This document shows positions 1-12,379 of a stretch of 64,000 nt of DNA, piece by piece. The notes below the pieces were generated by a model that was given only the letters and a program-made list of their open reading frames with translations, was not told the DNA's origin and ran no database searches. Origin of the DNA: Helopsaltes ochotensis (lineage: Eukaryota > Chordata > Aves > Passeriformes > Locustellidae); NCBI GenBank assembly GCA_013400155.1, contig VXBM01000138.1:745671-809670 (forward strand), in the 5' to 3' direction. Position numbers and translations under genes: made by a program. Within the stretch, counting starts at the first letter, position 1. Every line of letters begins with the position of its first letter.

Positions 1-1240
1 TTTTTGTTCATTTTTCTGCGGACCTCGCAACTAACTTTGAAACTGTTTGCCACAGAACCATACGATTTTTATCTTTTCCTTGTGGTCTGAACTGGTCGTG
101 AACTATAATGGCTGACAAACAACAGCACTGAAAGAATGCTCTTCTGTGAAGCCTAAAATGTCATCAGATGCAATATGAAAGATATCAGCTATATGGGGGG
201 AAAATTCTGGGGAAGGTAGTCACTAAGTGTCTGAGGTACTCCACAGGTGACGTAAACCAACGTGAGTCCAAGTATCAGGTAAAGAAATAGGAAAGAAATG
301 GAAAAACACAAAAACATTTATGCACTTGTTTAAATATCACCAGCTTCAGTAGTAAATTATTAAAACCTTCTTAAGAAGTTGATTTTAATTATATATTTAA
401 AGGTCATACATACAGGCTTTGCAGATTCCAGAGAAGCCTTGGGAAGTCCTCTAGGCCCAAATATTTGTCCTGTTCAAAACAGTGCTATTCAGGCTCCCAG
501 TTAAAGACAGTCAAGGTCTCGTACAGGTAAGTTCAGATAATGCATTAGGATTGAATTTGTAATAACACCTCCACCTTCAAGGAAATTTCAAAATATATTC
601 AAAAATTTAATTGCAATTAAACTTCATTTGAAAAGAAGTTTAAAAGAGTTTTTCCACATAACTTTTGTTATGTGGAAAAAAAATTTATACACCCTCTACT
701 TAGCAACCTCTTATATGCCTAAATAATTTAAATTACTTATAAATGAGAATGTCTTCTGTGTATACTTCAATTACTGCTTTTAGTATATTTTCTCTCTTTT
801 TTGTGCAGCATAGAGCATATACTCAATATGTCTCCAGTGCCTATTATCACTGTTCTAGTATAATAAACTTCTTATCTGTGAGAATATGACCTTGACACTG
901 TGAAAAAAACCTTTTAAAGAATAGCTCAATTAAAATCTAATACCTCTGTTTAGGATTTGATTTCATTACTATTCATAAGACCATGCAACACTATTTGAGT
1001 CATGAGTTCTCATGCAACTCGAATACTCGTTTCAAAAGAGTCATTACAAAAATAATTTTTATTCTTCTCTCTGCCCTATTGATTTTCAGTCACCATGGAG
1101 CTTTCTTTGTTGACTTTGCAAAGGTCTCTGTTGAAAGTTCATGCTATTGTTGCCATAATAATTGTTGATCAGGGTCCATTTGGAGCAGGTAAATTTAAAT
1201 GCGAGATAGGTAGAGGTGGGCAGTAGTAAAGATGCATGCA
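1..1240. other. Unique AT-rich noncoding sequence
   Basis: AT-rich sequence with no open frame that resembles a known protein and no recognisable repeat family. The only structured element is a perfect hairpin at 649-680, listed separately. The frame at 983-1168 (61 codons) has no domain, signal or codon bias that would support a gene. Confidence 0.6.
649..680. repeat. Perfect 14-bp inverted repeat (hairpin)
   Basis: The left arm TTTTTCCACATAAC (649-662) is followed by a TTTT loop (663-666) and the exact reverse complement GTTATGTGGAAAAA (667-680). The stem has no mismatch. It is shorter than a typical pre-miRNA stem and sits in AT-rich unique sequence. It is not part of a recognised transposon end. 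No function is implied by the sequence alone. Confidence 0.85.
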
Positions 1241-1605
1241 AATCACAGAACCACAGGATAACTTGGGTAGGAAGGGACTGTAAACATTTTTAGTTCCAGC
1301 ACCCCTGCCATGGGACACTTTCCACTATCCCTGGTTGCTCAAAGCCCCATCCAAGGTGCCCTTGAATATCTCAGGGATGGGGCATCTGCAGGTTTTTTGG
1401 GCAACTTGTTCTAGTGTCTCACCAGCCTCACAATGAATCTTTTTCATAATATCTCATGTAAATATCTCCTCTACTAGACTAAAACCATCCCCCATGTCCT
1501 ATCACTATCTGCCCATGTAAAAAGTCTCTCTCCCTCTTTTTTTTATACCCTCTATGAGCAGTGAGGTAGGTCCCAGTAAGGTGTCCCTGCAGATTTCTTT
1601 CCCCA
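1241..1605 (-). mobile_element. CR1: CR1 LINE fragment, 3' region
   Basis: Reads in the minus orientation as the 3' part of a CR1 non-LTR retrotransposon. The left edge (AATCACAGAACCACAGGATAA, GGTAGGAAGGGACTG) matches the complement of the CR1 tail and the 'aaggtcccttcc' block just before it. This is followed by the characteristic 'tccactatccctggttgctcaaagcccca' order of blocks and, near 1561-1600, the 'gtaaggtgtccctgcag' block. It is 5'-truncated like nearly all avian CR1 copies, has many substitutions, and cannot code for protein. Confidence 0.85.
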
Positions 1606-4600
1606 AAGCCACAGTAAATGGGCTGGGAATGTGGTATAATCTCCAGGAGTTTCACTCAGGAGTGAAAAGTTTCAATCCAAAAATGAACTTTGGATGTGTC
1701 ATTTAACCTGAATGTTTGTTTACCCATCTCTGATTGAGAATAATAATTGTCCACCCTGTAGGGAATTATGGTTCTCAATCAATTAATTTTGAAAACTGTT
1801 CTAAGAGGGACAGACAAACAGCCTTGCACACGTGAAGTGGAAAATAGCATTTAAAAGCCTTAAGCTTGTCTTCAGCATAATTGGATTTGCATTGGCATGG
1901 ACATTTGTACTTGTGGAACAATCTCTTTCTTGGATATAAATTTCTCTTTTCTTAATCAGTGAATATATTTCCTCTCTTCTTCCTTTCTTATTTAAAATCA
2001 GTTAGCTTTAAAAAAAAATCAAGAATATCAGTTAGCAAAACAAGGTCAAAGACTGGTATTTACTGGAAGCAGAAAGTATCTTTCACCAAAAAAAAAAGGA
2101 ATAAAATCATCTGAAAATTTCAGGCCATGATTAGGGAGCAAAACAGAGAAGGAATATGCACTGATTTAGATAAATATCAACTTCACAAAAGCTATTACGC
2201 ATTAACTGGGCATGTATTCTGAATGTGAAAAGGCAAATTAACACCACAAAAGTCCTACAAATCAGAAGATGACTCAGAAAAAATAAGGGCAAAATGCAAG
2301 CTATCGAAAATTAAGCTCAGTCCACCCTGAGTTCAGAATGTGAACATGGCTAACAAAGATTTTTGAAATAGGCAGAAAAAAAAGAAGAAATTTTAAAAAT
2401 TATGCATGGTCTAAACCTTAAACAAATACCTTGTTTTTCGCTGAAAAAGAAGATGTGAAACAAAGGAAGGTAAGCAGAAGTTGCACAATTGAGAAAAATA
2501 AGTTAAGAAGAAAATGATAACCTGAATTACTACTCCCAAGGTGAACTAAATCTCATATTTGAATTGAAAACAGATAAATACCATTGCAGTATTCTGGAAT
2601 AGGTGGTACACTGGATGAATTGCAAAATTTGTAACAATATTCCTTATGTTGAATATATAAACACTTGATTTGAGAACTACGTATATGATAATTATTGGAA
2701 AAGGGCAGTAATTCAGGTTGGGACTAAGGTGTTAACCTGTCCTTAGTCACATGAAAAGCTAGCAAGTTTTGTGGGAAAGAATAATTAGAAAAACTGAGAT
2801 ATGTAAAAAGGGGAAAAATGCAGTGCAGGGGAACACGACAGTCTGACATGGCAACTTTTCCTTGTAAAAAATAATTGATTTTCTACACAAAGAAATTGAA
2901 AAATATCCCTGATATTTTTGGCAAAGCATAGGAAATTGGTACTGTATAATAGACTACTTGTTAAACTGGATTAGAGTAGTAGAAATTGAATGGTGGAATA
3001 AAAACCTATTAAAGGGGAAATTATAGAGGTTATTCAGACATAAAAGAAGTGAATTTTTTTGCTTTTCTCAAATAAGTTTTGATGTTAAAATTAGCTGTTA
3101 TCTGCTTTAATGATGTTGCCATAAAAATGTGCAGTTTACCTGAGCATATGGCACTGTTACAAGTAGTGCAGAACATGAGCAGAAACAACACTGAGAGCAT
3201 GCAGAGATCCAAAAGGCCAAAATAAGGTATGTGCTAAGAAAATTAACAATATTTAAAAATTATGAGAAATTTAGTTGCTACTAACAAGAATTAGCATCAT
3301 GAACAACATTTGTTGGGTGAAGATGATGCTTTCAGTTAAGGGCTTGTTTGATGTGCATAATCAGTCTGAAAACTTCCATTGTACCAGCCAAGGGATATTT
3401 GGTATGATAGGCAATGTTCAAGCAGGGCACAGCCAAGGCTTTTTCTTTGCCTGACTGTGTACAACTCATTATCACGAAACAGGAACTCAGTGAAAGAAGT
3501 GTGAAGAAGAGTTTGAGGAATGATCAGAGCAGAAAAAGTAAAACTGAAGAGAATGGCTTGTTCAGCTAATCAGACACCAAGTGCTGTACGATTTTTGAGG
3601 GTGAAGATGAGAGCTGCTCGACAGTGACCCAAGCAGCCCAGACCCATCCTTTATTCCTTTGCACTCTTCATATGTAATTGTGGTCTGTGTAGCTCTTTTT
3701 GACAAAACAGAAACCAGTTTTCAACTCTACCTTCAGCTTTGGATTGGTTGAGTCACTTTCTTCTTACTAGAGAGAAGTTCCAGAAAAATCAGAAGTCTAG
3801 TCATCAGGCTGCCCAGCAGAACTCAGAATTAACAGGATGATGGCACAGTTTGCACATCTTTTTTGTAATTTTATTCTTCGTGACATGAAAGAGATTGTCC
3901 ATTCGCTATATTATTGATGATCTCTGTCAGACTTTTAGGTTGCTTCGGACATGATGAATAAAGTTTTCCAAATTTGACATTTATCTTTACACAAATTATA
4001 ACATTGTTTTTAAATGCAAAATTAACATGAAAGCACTAAATGTCTGTGGTTTTTTTTTCAATTTGAAGGCTTGTAACACTGAAATACTCTACCTGGATGA
4101 TCCTTTGAGCTTAGCTAGAATTAATGTTGTCATGATTTTCATCTGATTGATAGTTTGACACTACCCATTTCTGACATTTCACTGGTGTTATTTCATTTTA
4201 GGTTCAGTGGCACTTGCACAAAGTGAAGAGTTTAAAATTATTTCTGATGTCTCAGCAAAAAGAAGGGTCAATAAGCTGCTGGGAAGGAAATGTACAAGTC
4301 AGACATGCTGCAATATATATTGAAATCATCTGGAAACAAATGGAAAGAACACACAAACATACACTTTTAGCTGATGACAACAGTTTCTATAGTGGAAAAG
4401 TAACCTCATTTTTTGAAGAAAACAGCTGAAAATTTTCTGCCTAAAGAGCATTCAATGCAGCTTGTCTGAAAAAAAAAGTCTATCCTAAGCAATCAGCTTT
4501 TATGCCTCTACAGAAAAAAAAGTCCTTTTCCAATGATTACTAAGTAGCATCACTGCATGGAGTGAGGGTGCAACACTGAACTGCCTAGTGATTTCAGATG

Positions 4601-6249
4601 GGTCAGTGGTTGGGGTTTCTTTTCTGAATCGTGGGCAGACCTGACAAACTGCAGCTTAGTACCCACTGACTTAGTGAGAAGGTTGTTACAATCTTGAGGA
4701 ATCTTGGTCCTTAAGAATAACATTGCTGCCAATTTAGATGAGATAAGGGAGGAAATAAAAAAAAGACTGTGAGAAAGAAGGTATTTTATAAGAGTTCTGT
4801 GTTTTCTCAATGTCCTCGCCCACTAACTATGAAATTCCATAGAACAATGAATCTTAGTATATACATATGCATAACACTTGCAGAGTTTTAATAATTATAC
4901 TTTTGCCTGTAGTAGAGACATAATACTATATCATATTTATGGATTTTAACTTCATATTCATATTCTTCATTAATTTTTATGCAGTCTTGGGTTAGTTAAT
5001 CTAAATCTCTATTTACATATTATAGAACTACCACAATTTTATTTCTTTCAAATCACAGAAGATTTTTTTCAATATGATGGGAGATTGCCTGAAATGAAAA
5101 TGCTGGTAGTACAAAAGATACCTGCAGAATAGTTTTAAATAAAATTTAGAATGCTTTAAATCCTCAATACTTAATGCTCTAAATTATTAAAAGGTAGAGT
5201 TGATGTGTCTGTTTCTGATAAAAATACCGAGCAGGATTAATTCCCCCATTTTTCAATTCAAATTTTATATTTGGATTTTTTTTTTTTATTTCTTCAAACA
5301 ATGGCAAAGAAAAAAAAAGACTATTTGCAAAATCCTCAAAGCATTTTTCCCCCTTATCATTTTTTTAAGCTAACATCTTAAAAATCATCACAGTTTGTGT
5401 GTATGTGTCTGCCTGTCTGTCCCTCCAATTCTTTTATGTAGTTTAATCTTGTTGATTGAGACAGTGAAAGTCAGCATTTCAGACCTATGAAGTTCCTCCA
5501 AATTTAATTAAATATAGCAGCTAGGTAGAGCAGAGAAATCTCTCACATGCTGTCACTCAGAAAAATGCTTCAGGATGCTGTTATTCCTTCTCAGACAGTA
5601 GGCAATCTTCTCAAAATACAGTCACCGAAAATGCCTGCAATGGTGAAAAAAATCTTCATTTCAAAGCCCATACGTTCTTAAACATAAAAATCAATAATAC
5701 ATGATATGAAAATTATAGTAATTTTTCCTTCATTTTCACATTCCTGGTTTTCCAAGTTTCCTTTGCCGAATTTTGTTATTTCAGTGTAACCTGATAAAGG
5801 GGAAATCTCAACATCGGTGCCAACTTTTCTGGTTTATATTTTTTACTGAAGAATTCAGGTGAAAGTCAACCTGTGTTTCAAGATGTTAAGCAAGGCAACT
5901 GTTTTCAAGTTCCTCATTTCTTGCTACACAAGACTGCTATTACTATCATTCAGTGCCATCAGCAGGTTATACCACAGGGATTGGTTGTGTCAGCCTAAAG
6001 GCAGTCTGCAAAGATAAATCCACACCATGCTGATCAGTGCTGAGGCTAGAAAGCAGTTTGCCAGCCCTCAACAAAGCTGAGGGCTAGGCTGCTGGTATTC
6101 AAGTTTTTTTTTGGTTTAGTAAAAAATATCTATAGGGTAGACAAAGAAAAAAAAAAAACAAAGGAACAGAGAAAACCAGCTATGAACAATTTCAGAACGA
6201 GATATCTTTTTGAACACAGTGTGGGAAAGTTTGGTCTTAAGTAAGTAGG
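1606..6249. other. Unique AT-rich noncoding sequence
   Basis: About 4.6 kb with no gene-like frame and no repeat family that I can name. It holds many short A or T homopolymers and a TG/pyrimidine-rich patch near 5395-5425. The frames at 3030-3212, 4214-4429 and 4550-4810 are under 90 codons and resemble no known protein. Confidence 0.5.

Positions 6250-6284
<35 letters not shown>
6250..6284 (+). repeat. (TAAA)n microsatellite
   Basis: About nine uninterrupted TAAA units, preceded by a slightly degenerate start (GTAAGTAGGTAAA). Two overlapping minus-strand frames through it encode repeated LFIY and are artefacts of the microsatellite. Confidence 0.95.
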
Positions 6285-6460
6285 GGATAGAAGGAGCTGC
6301 CATTCCACCAACAGCACAGAAATGCACAAAATTAAACACTTACCTCTATATACCAGACTTGTCATGTGTAAATGGAAATAGAATCTCCTGGAGCTGATGG
6401 TACAGTCATTAGTGTGAAAATAAGAGTCACTGTAACAGAGCAGTGGTTTAAACCTAGTTT

Positions 6461-6810
6461 GGTGTTGCCAGAAGTCAGCGTGTGACAGCAGCCCCCTGCC
6501 CAAACCGTGCTAAACATCCTCCCTCCGCTGTGACTCCAAGGAAAAAGGCGTCCCCCAGTGAGGAACAGCCAGGGGTGGGAAGCAGGGACCCCTGAGTGGG
6601 TGTCTGTGGTCTCACAGGCATCTCCCTGCATGGGCATCGTGGTTAGCGTGGAGCAAACATCCAGCTGGAGCAGCCCCATCTCCCATGAGAGCGGGATACA
6701 AGCAGTGGTTACACTCCCCCAAAGAGAGGGATGGTGGGGACAGCACGGCCTATGAAGTGTCTGGGTGTGTGAACTGTCTGCAGAACCGTGTAAATAAATG
6801 CCTGCGTGTG
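6461..6810 (+). other. GC-rich block with polyadenylation-like signal
   Basis: A sharply GC-richer island inside AT-rich surroundings. It ends with AATAAA at 6793-6798, followed by a TG-rich stretch (TGCCTGCGTGTGTGA). That pairing resembles a polyadenylation site, as found in a retroviral LTR or at a gene 3' end. The three overlapping frames (65-105 codons) show no domain. A plausible reading is a degenerate LTR, since another LTR fragment lies 250 bp downstream, but I cannot assign a family or find clear ends. Confidence 0.35.
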
Positions 6811-7059
6811 TGATTATAGATTTTTGAATTGGTTATAAAAGGATGTTTAAAATATAGTCTCCATATATTAACATTTTGTAGGTGTGCGGTACAATGGTTT
6901 ATGTGTTCATTTGCTGATATTGATCCTGAATGTATAGTTCACTGATTGCCAGTTAATTACATGCCATTAGTAATTCAATTAACTGCTTCGATCCTGATCT
7001 GATTTAGACAATATGAATTTCTCCCTACGACATAGGGAAGCTAGGCTATGGAGATAGGA

Positions 7060-7275
7060 GACAGGAAAGAACTGCACCTACACTCTAAGTCGTGCCAGAA
7101 AGAAAAGGAATTTTATTTCCAGATTTTGACATTTTGTAGAATTCCAAAGGTGACCATGGATTGGAGGGTGAAGCTGCCACCTCTCCAACACACTGGTCAG
7201 TCCATCAACTCTCTCCTCCTCCATGAAAGAATGTCAACAGTCTGATTGTTTACATTAAGTGTGTGAGAAACTCCA
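7060..7275 (+). mobile_element. Old endogenous-retrovirus LTR fragment
   Basis: The reverse complement of this segment aligns with the interior of the LTR at 43376-44283. Shared blocks, in order, are TTTCTCACACA, a GTTGACATTCTTTC-like block, TTGATGGACTG, ACCAGTGTG, TTGGAGAGGTGGCA and CAATCCATGG. Because the 43-kb LTR lies in the minus orientation, this fragment lies in the plus orientation. It is clearly older, with many substitutions and small indels, and both LTR ends are missing. It is noncoding. The chance frame at 7048-7245 is the counterpart of a chance frame in the other LTR. Confidence 0.75.
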
Positions 7276-10200
7276 TTACAGAAATGAAAACACATCAGAA
7301 GGTTGAAAATCAGGACAACACTAGACTTGATTATTTTAGCTTGGTGTGCAAAAAATGTATATAAATGATCCTGACTGAATTACACATTCATTCTACTTTT
7401 TATTTGACTGGAAATGTACGTTGCCAGAGTCATAATTTCTTCCTAATTGTATCATTACTTTGCTATGCAATATAAGTAAAACAATCCTTGAAGCCAGAAA
7501 TAATTTTTAAAATATAATTAATTGATCTAGTACCTAAGGTTGAATCAAGTAATTATTTTATTGACTATAAATCCAATATGTGCTGTAATGACCCTTAGCT
7601 ATTCACAGCTAAGATCTCATAATCTTACACTCTAATGAAGAATCAATGCCATTGCTTTTAAAATCTATCTCCTTCCTTTCAGAGAGGACAAACAATGAAT
7701 GAATTTTTAGGACCTGCACCTTCCACCTAAAGTTTAGAAAAAAGAAAAGTATTTTTAAGTGGTCAGTAACCCTCTCCAGCTCTGCAGAAAAGCCTTACAT
7801 AAGTTTTAATGTAATATTTGTATCAACAAGCCTTACACACACACTCGTCTAACTGCGTAATTTTATGCAGCCCCCTTATAATCCCTGCAGAGAGATAGAT
7901 GCATTCAGGAGAGCTGGAATGCTCCCTTTCAGAAGTTGTATGATCTGGACACTGAGTCCTGAGAGAGCAGGTCAAGTCTGTCTAGCCACCCTCATGGCTG
8001 CCTGTAAAAATACCCCAAATTTTGGAACAGAGCAGCAAAATTTGAGGAACCCTGCTTGCTATGGAGTCAGTCTTGCACTGTACAGGGTAAAATGCACAAT
8101 TTCTTCTGTTAGAGGGAATGGAGGAAAAGAAGTAGCAAAAAGTTAACATCTCTATGTTAGTGAAAGTAAGCAAAGTCATGTACAGGATACAGCAAGTGGA
8201 ATGATGTTAAGATACATGTGGAAAAGATGTTGACATACTCAGAGGACTGAATCCTTTGAGCTGAATATTGGAGAACATCTCCACCTTGGTTTTATCCCTG
8301 ACAGGTTCTTCTTTCATTTGTAGATCAGCTGCTGAGAAAATTTGTCTTTTTGAAATGGTTCTAGGTCTCAGGAATATACATTTTCTTTCTCTGAAAAGTG
8401 TCACTGCTCCCAGGAGATGGGTCAGAGATAGAAGTGGGAATGCTTATCTTCAATTTTTTAAGGATTTGTTTACCTTCCAAACTGTTGGAAAACACCACCT
8501 ACTTTTTTTTTTACTACTAGTTCTCCTGCATGTAGATAAGAAATTGTATTATAATTGATAGAGCACATATAGAGCTGCTGATGCTGGGACACAATGGCAT
8601 AGAAACTGAAATTTGTCATAAAGGGATCTACTCAGGGAGAAATGAAAAAGCTGGTATGCAACATCAGCTGCAGTTCAACTGGAGAATGCCTAAAGCCAGG
8701 CTCAGAACCAATGCTTCTGGGGAAAATGCATGTATTTAACAACATGTGGTAGGATAACAGATGAATAAGTGCTGTGGATGGAACAATGCTCTTCATATGT
8801 GTGTCGGTATAAACCAGCAATTTTAAAGTTTGATAGTAAATGCAACAGTGGTTTAGCAAAATTCAGTTACAAAGTACCCTTAATTATTGTGTGATTAGAC
8901 AAAATTGCCAGGGAGACACTTCCACTGAGTCACGACAAACAGAAGGAACTCCCTTTTGCTCCAAACTCCTTCTCAAAAAGGGAGCTTGGGTCCGTTTGGA
9001 TCCATGGTACATCCTCCAAAGTTTGGGATTCCTGAGAGAGATTGCCACACTCCAGGTGTGAAGCATACCTGGATTTCTCCCTTCTCCCTGACCCTATTTC
9101 TTCCATACACTCAATTATGTGGGATTTCTGTCTTCTCTGCAGGAAGATCAGGATGTGCATATGCCTGAATTATGAACTCCTGAAGACTGGCTACTCATGT
9201 TGAGTAAACTGGCAACAAGCCTGGGGAAAATGAAGTTGTTATTGATACTGATCATTTTTTCATCACAGAGAAATTTATTGATTTCCAGACAATTTCATGT
9301 TCAAAAAGCTGTACAAGCTGGGATCTATTTATTACAGGTACACTCTGGAATAGTTATAAATTGAAAACATTGCATCTAGAGTCCTGTCTGAAGGACATTG
9401 AGAGCTTATAAATTGTCATGCAACTCCTGCATAGAAACATTTCTTCACCTACATATTTTGTCACCATTGCCATTGAAAAGATAGAGATGAAAGCTTCTGG
9501 AAACACTTGATGGATTTAATCATAATCATAGTAATACTGTGATATTCAAGTGATTAGAGACTCTCTTATTTCCAGTGACTGAAGTTCACCCCTCAACCTT
9601 GTCAAAAGTCCCTTCCTTCCCTGTGAAATCACTTATTTCCTGAACCTGAAATACATCTGGTACATGTCAGGTACAATGCAGAACCAACATGGGACTCACT
9701 GAGTTACTGGAGTTACTGGGAGTGCAGGTGGAAGGGAAATACTGACAAATAGCTTTAGAAAAATAGGAGCAAATTTGGCTCACCCACAACAATGGTAAGA
9801 AATGGGTCACATCAGTGAGAGCTCCCAATAACTTCTCACTTTCTCTCCCAGAGCTTGGTTATTTCAGATGGCTTAGGAATACTTAGTTGAGAATGTTATC
9901 CATTGTGAAAAACGAGTGTGACTGAAATACAAGCACTATCATGTCTTTGCCTGAAAGTGTAGAAAAGTCCCAGTGGAAAGGGTCAGAAATGGTCAGTATC
10001 AATAATTCTTCAAGCAATATTCAACAAGTCTTCAAGCAATATCCTTAAATAAAGCAAACAAAACAAAACAAAAATTATCAGCTCCTCCCATCCACAAAAA
10101 ACCCTAAGATCCAGAATGGAAAAATTTGACTAATGAGATACCAATATACAGAACAACAATTCTTCTTTTATATAATGATTACTATTTGAGAAATAGAATT

Positions 10201-10424
10201 TCAAATCCTCAAACATATTTTTAATGAATAATTTCTATCTCATTCTTGCAATTAAATGCTCAATTGTTTTTAGAGTGCCATAATGTATGTGAGACACTTC
10301 AATTCCATGCTTATGGTGAATATATATCAGTTTTATCATGCATACCTAGGCTAGCCATGATGATATATTGTACTTTATTTGTAGGTATTTTTCTTCTTTA
10401 CACCTTTTAAAACTATTTTTAAAA
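7276..10424. other. Unique noncoding sequence
   Basis: No gene or named repeat. The stretch around 8880-9180 is somewhat less AT-rich and has overlapping short frames on both strands, but I recognise neither a protein nor a repeat in it. A small local duplication of CTTCAAGCAATAT occurs near 10009-10043. Confidence 0.5.
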
Positions 10425-10452
10425 TTTTATTTATTTATTTATTTATTTATTT
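10425..10452 (+). repeat. (TTTA)n microsatellite
   Basis: About seven TTTA units in uninterrupted order. No adjoining retroposon tail is obvious. Confidence 0.95.
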
Positions 10453-12379
10453 GATTCCCCCAGAATAATAGGAGGAAGGAAATTGTACATGGTGATTACC
10501 CTGTGCATGAATCAGAAGAGGATGTGAGCTGATCCCAGTGCATTTTATTAGAGGCACCTCTTATCAGTTGTTTTAGATTACGTTTCAGGTTGAAGTTAAG
10601 AAGCCTGGGTGCCTGTTTCTGCCAGTATGCTTGGAACATAAACCAGAATTGCTTTTAACCTCTGAAGCATGAGTTCAGAGGAGAAAAAAACTCCATATCT
10701 TTTATAACATTGCAAGACTTTTGATGATTGCATCCAGATGTTGTGTCACAGATACCTCTGCACGAAACCCTCTGGCACAACGTGACACAGCAGCACAGTC
10801 TGTCTGGTCTAGAGGATGGAGACAACAGGCATTATCTATCAGTGGGGAAAGTTGAATCCAGGGAAACAAGTTATGTATGACCATCAAAAGTGTAAAAATC
10901 CTGGTAAGATTTCCTTGTAAGTAATATAAAAAGCTTAAATAAGGCATTGTCATTAAGTCTGTTACTACTCTGGTACATATGAAAAACTCTACCCATACAG
11001 CAAATCCGATATGTCTTCACAGATGGATAAGATAATGTATGCACAATAGAGTTTGCAATCTGTGGATTCAGTAATTTTCTTAATTAACTCTTCTAACAGA
11101 GTACTCTTGCATTTAGGCAGATTAGAAAAATGTTTGTGTGGACAAGCCAGAAGATGATTTTTTCACGAAGTGTTCATGAACAGGAGCCATGTGGAGTTAC
11201 TTTTGTTGGAAACCCAGTTTGTAGCCCTAGGCATAAGAGAATTCTTTCTCTTACGATTTTAAAGGGAAAAAATAATTTAAAGCTGTTCAGAATGCCTGAA
11301 AGAGTAGGATGTGTTAATATTAACAAGATTCTTCTATTTTGAAGTTGAAATGAAGCTAGGCACTATTGATAACCACTTCGTAGAAATCACTGAGGCACTC
11401 TAAATTGGGAGGTAGTTTTAAGGCTTTTCTATTAAGGAAATAATTCTGTAAGTAATTGCTTTAATTTTAAATCAAGAAACAAGCTTCTGACTGTTACATG
11501 TGTGAAAGGAAAAGAGATTGATGTTTTATTGGATGAATTAACAAAAGCATTAAAAGAAAGACCTTATGCTTTTTAAATGAATTAATCAAACAACAACACT
11601 TGAAAAGATTGAAGATCTGCTAAATTGGACATAGTATGTGTCTTTAAATTGGATGTAGTATTTGTCTTCCCTCCCCTCTCCTGTTTTGTTAGTGAAAACA
11701 CGTAAATGGATATGATACTTTTTACATAAGCCAGCAATTTCAGACTTCAAAGTTTAGAGAGATGTAAATCTGCATTTAAGCACCTGAAGAGAAACCTCAG
11801 ATACTCAAATAACCCAGTTAGCACCCTTGAAAAAGCAGTCTGCTCCCATTAAGTGGCTAAAAGCAGATTTAGAAACTTACATTTAACAAGGAAAAATTTA
11901 GCAAATGTTCTAGCAAGGGCAAGAAGGAAACAAGAATCCTCTGTAAGTAGAATATGTTACCAGGAAGAAGGAGATCAAGCAAAGAGTTGATCTGGTGCTC
12001 ACCAAGGAGAGACAGCTATTGACAGGCAATACAAAGAAGAGTCAAAGCATTTACTGAATTTTCTGCTTCAGGCCTTAACTGACAATAATAGTGTTCATCA
12101 GGCAGCTCCTTACGTCACCATGAACAGCAAGGGGTAAAATCTCAGGCCAGAGGAGCAGTGACATGAGCCAATTAGAGAGCAGGTAGATAAGTTTGAACTG
12201 TCTGAGCTTGATGAAAATCACTTTATGGTACTGACTCAAACAGTCTCAGGGTCAGCAACTTTGTGAACTCATAAGGACTAGTGCGGCTTCAGAAGCACAG
12301 AAAAGGAAAATGTATTGTCTATTTTTAATGGGTGTAAGGAGTAACCTAGCAGCTGACCTTCAGTTCCTGTGAAAATACT
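10453..12379. other. Unique noncoding sequence
   Basis: AT-rich sequence with no supported gene. It contains a two-copy 24-bp tandem duplication at 11621-11668. The right-hand part (from about 11950) may be a further upstream portion of the old CR1 that starts clearly at about 12380, but the match is too weak to call. Confidence 0.45.
11621..11668 (+). repeat. 24-bp tandem duplication, two copies
   Basis: Unit one (11621-11644) and unit two (11645-11668) both read TAAATTGGA..TAGTAT.TGTCTT and differ at about three positions. It is a simple slippage-scale duplication in noncoding sequence. Confidence 0.8.

Noticed and set aside
6130..6503. Minus-strand frames with repeated LFIY as membrane proteins
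   Set aside because: The hydrophobic repeats are translation of the (TAAA)n microsatellite.
11940..12379. Upstream extension of the ancient CR1
   Set aside because: A few words look compatible, but similarity is too weak by eye to separate from unique sequence.
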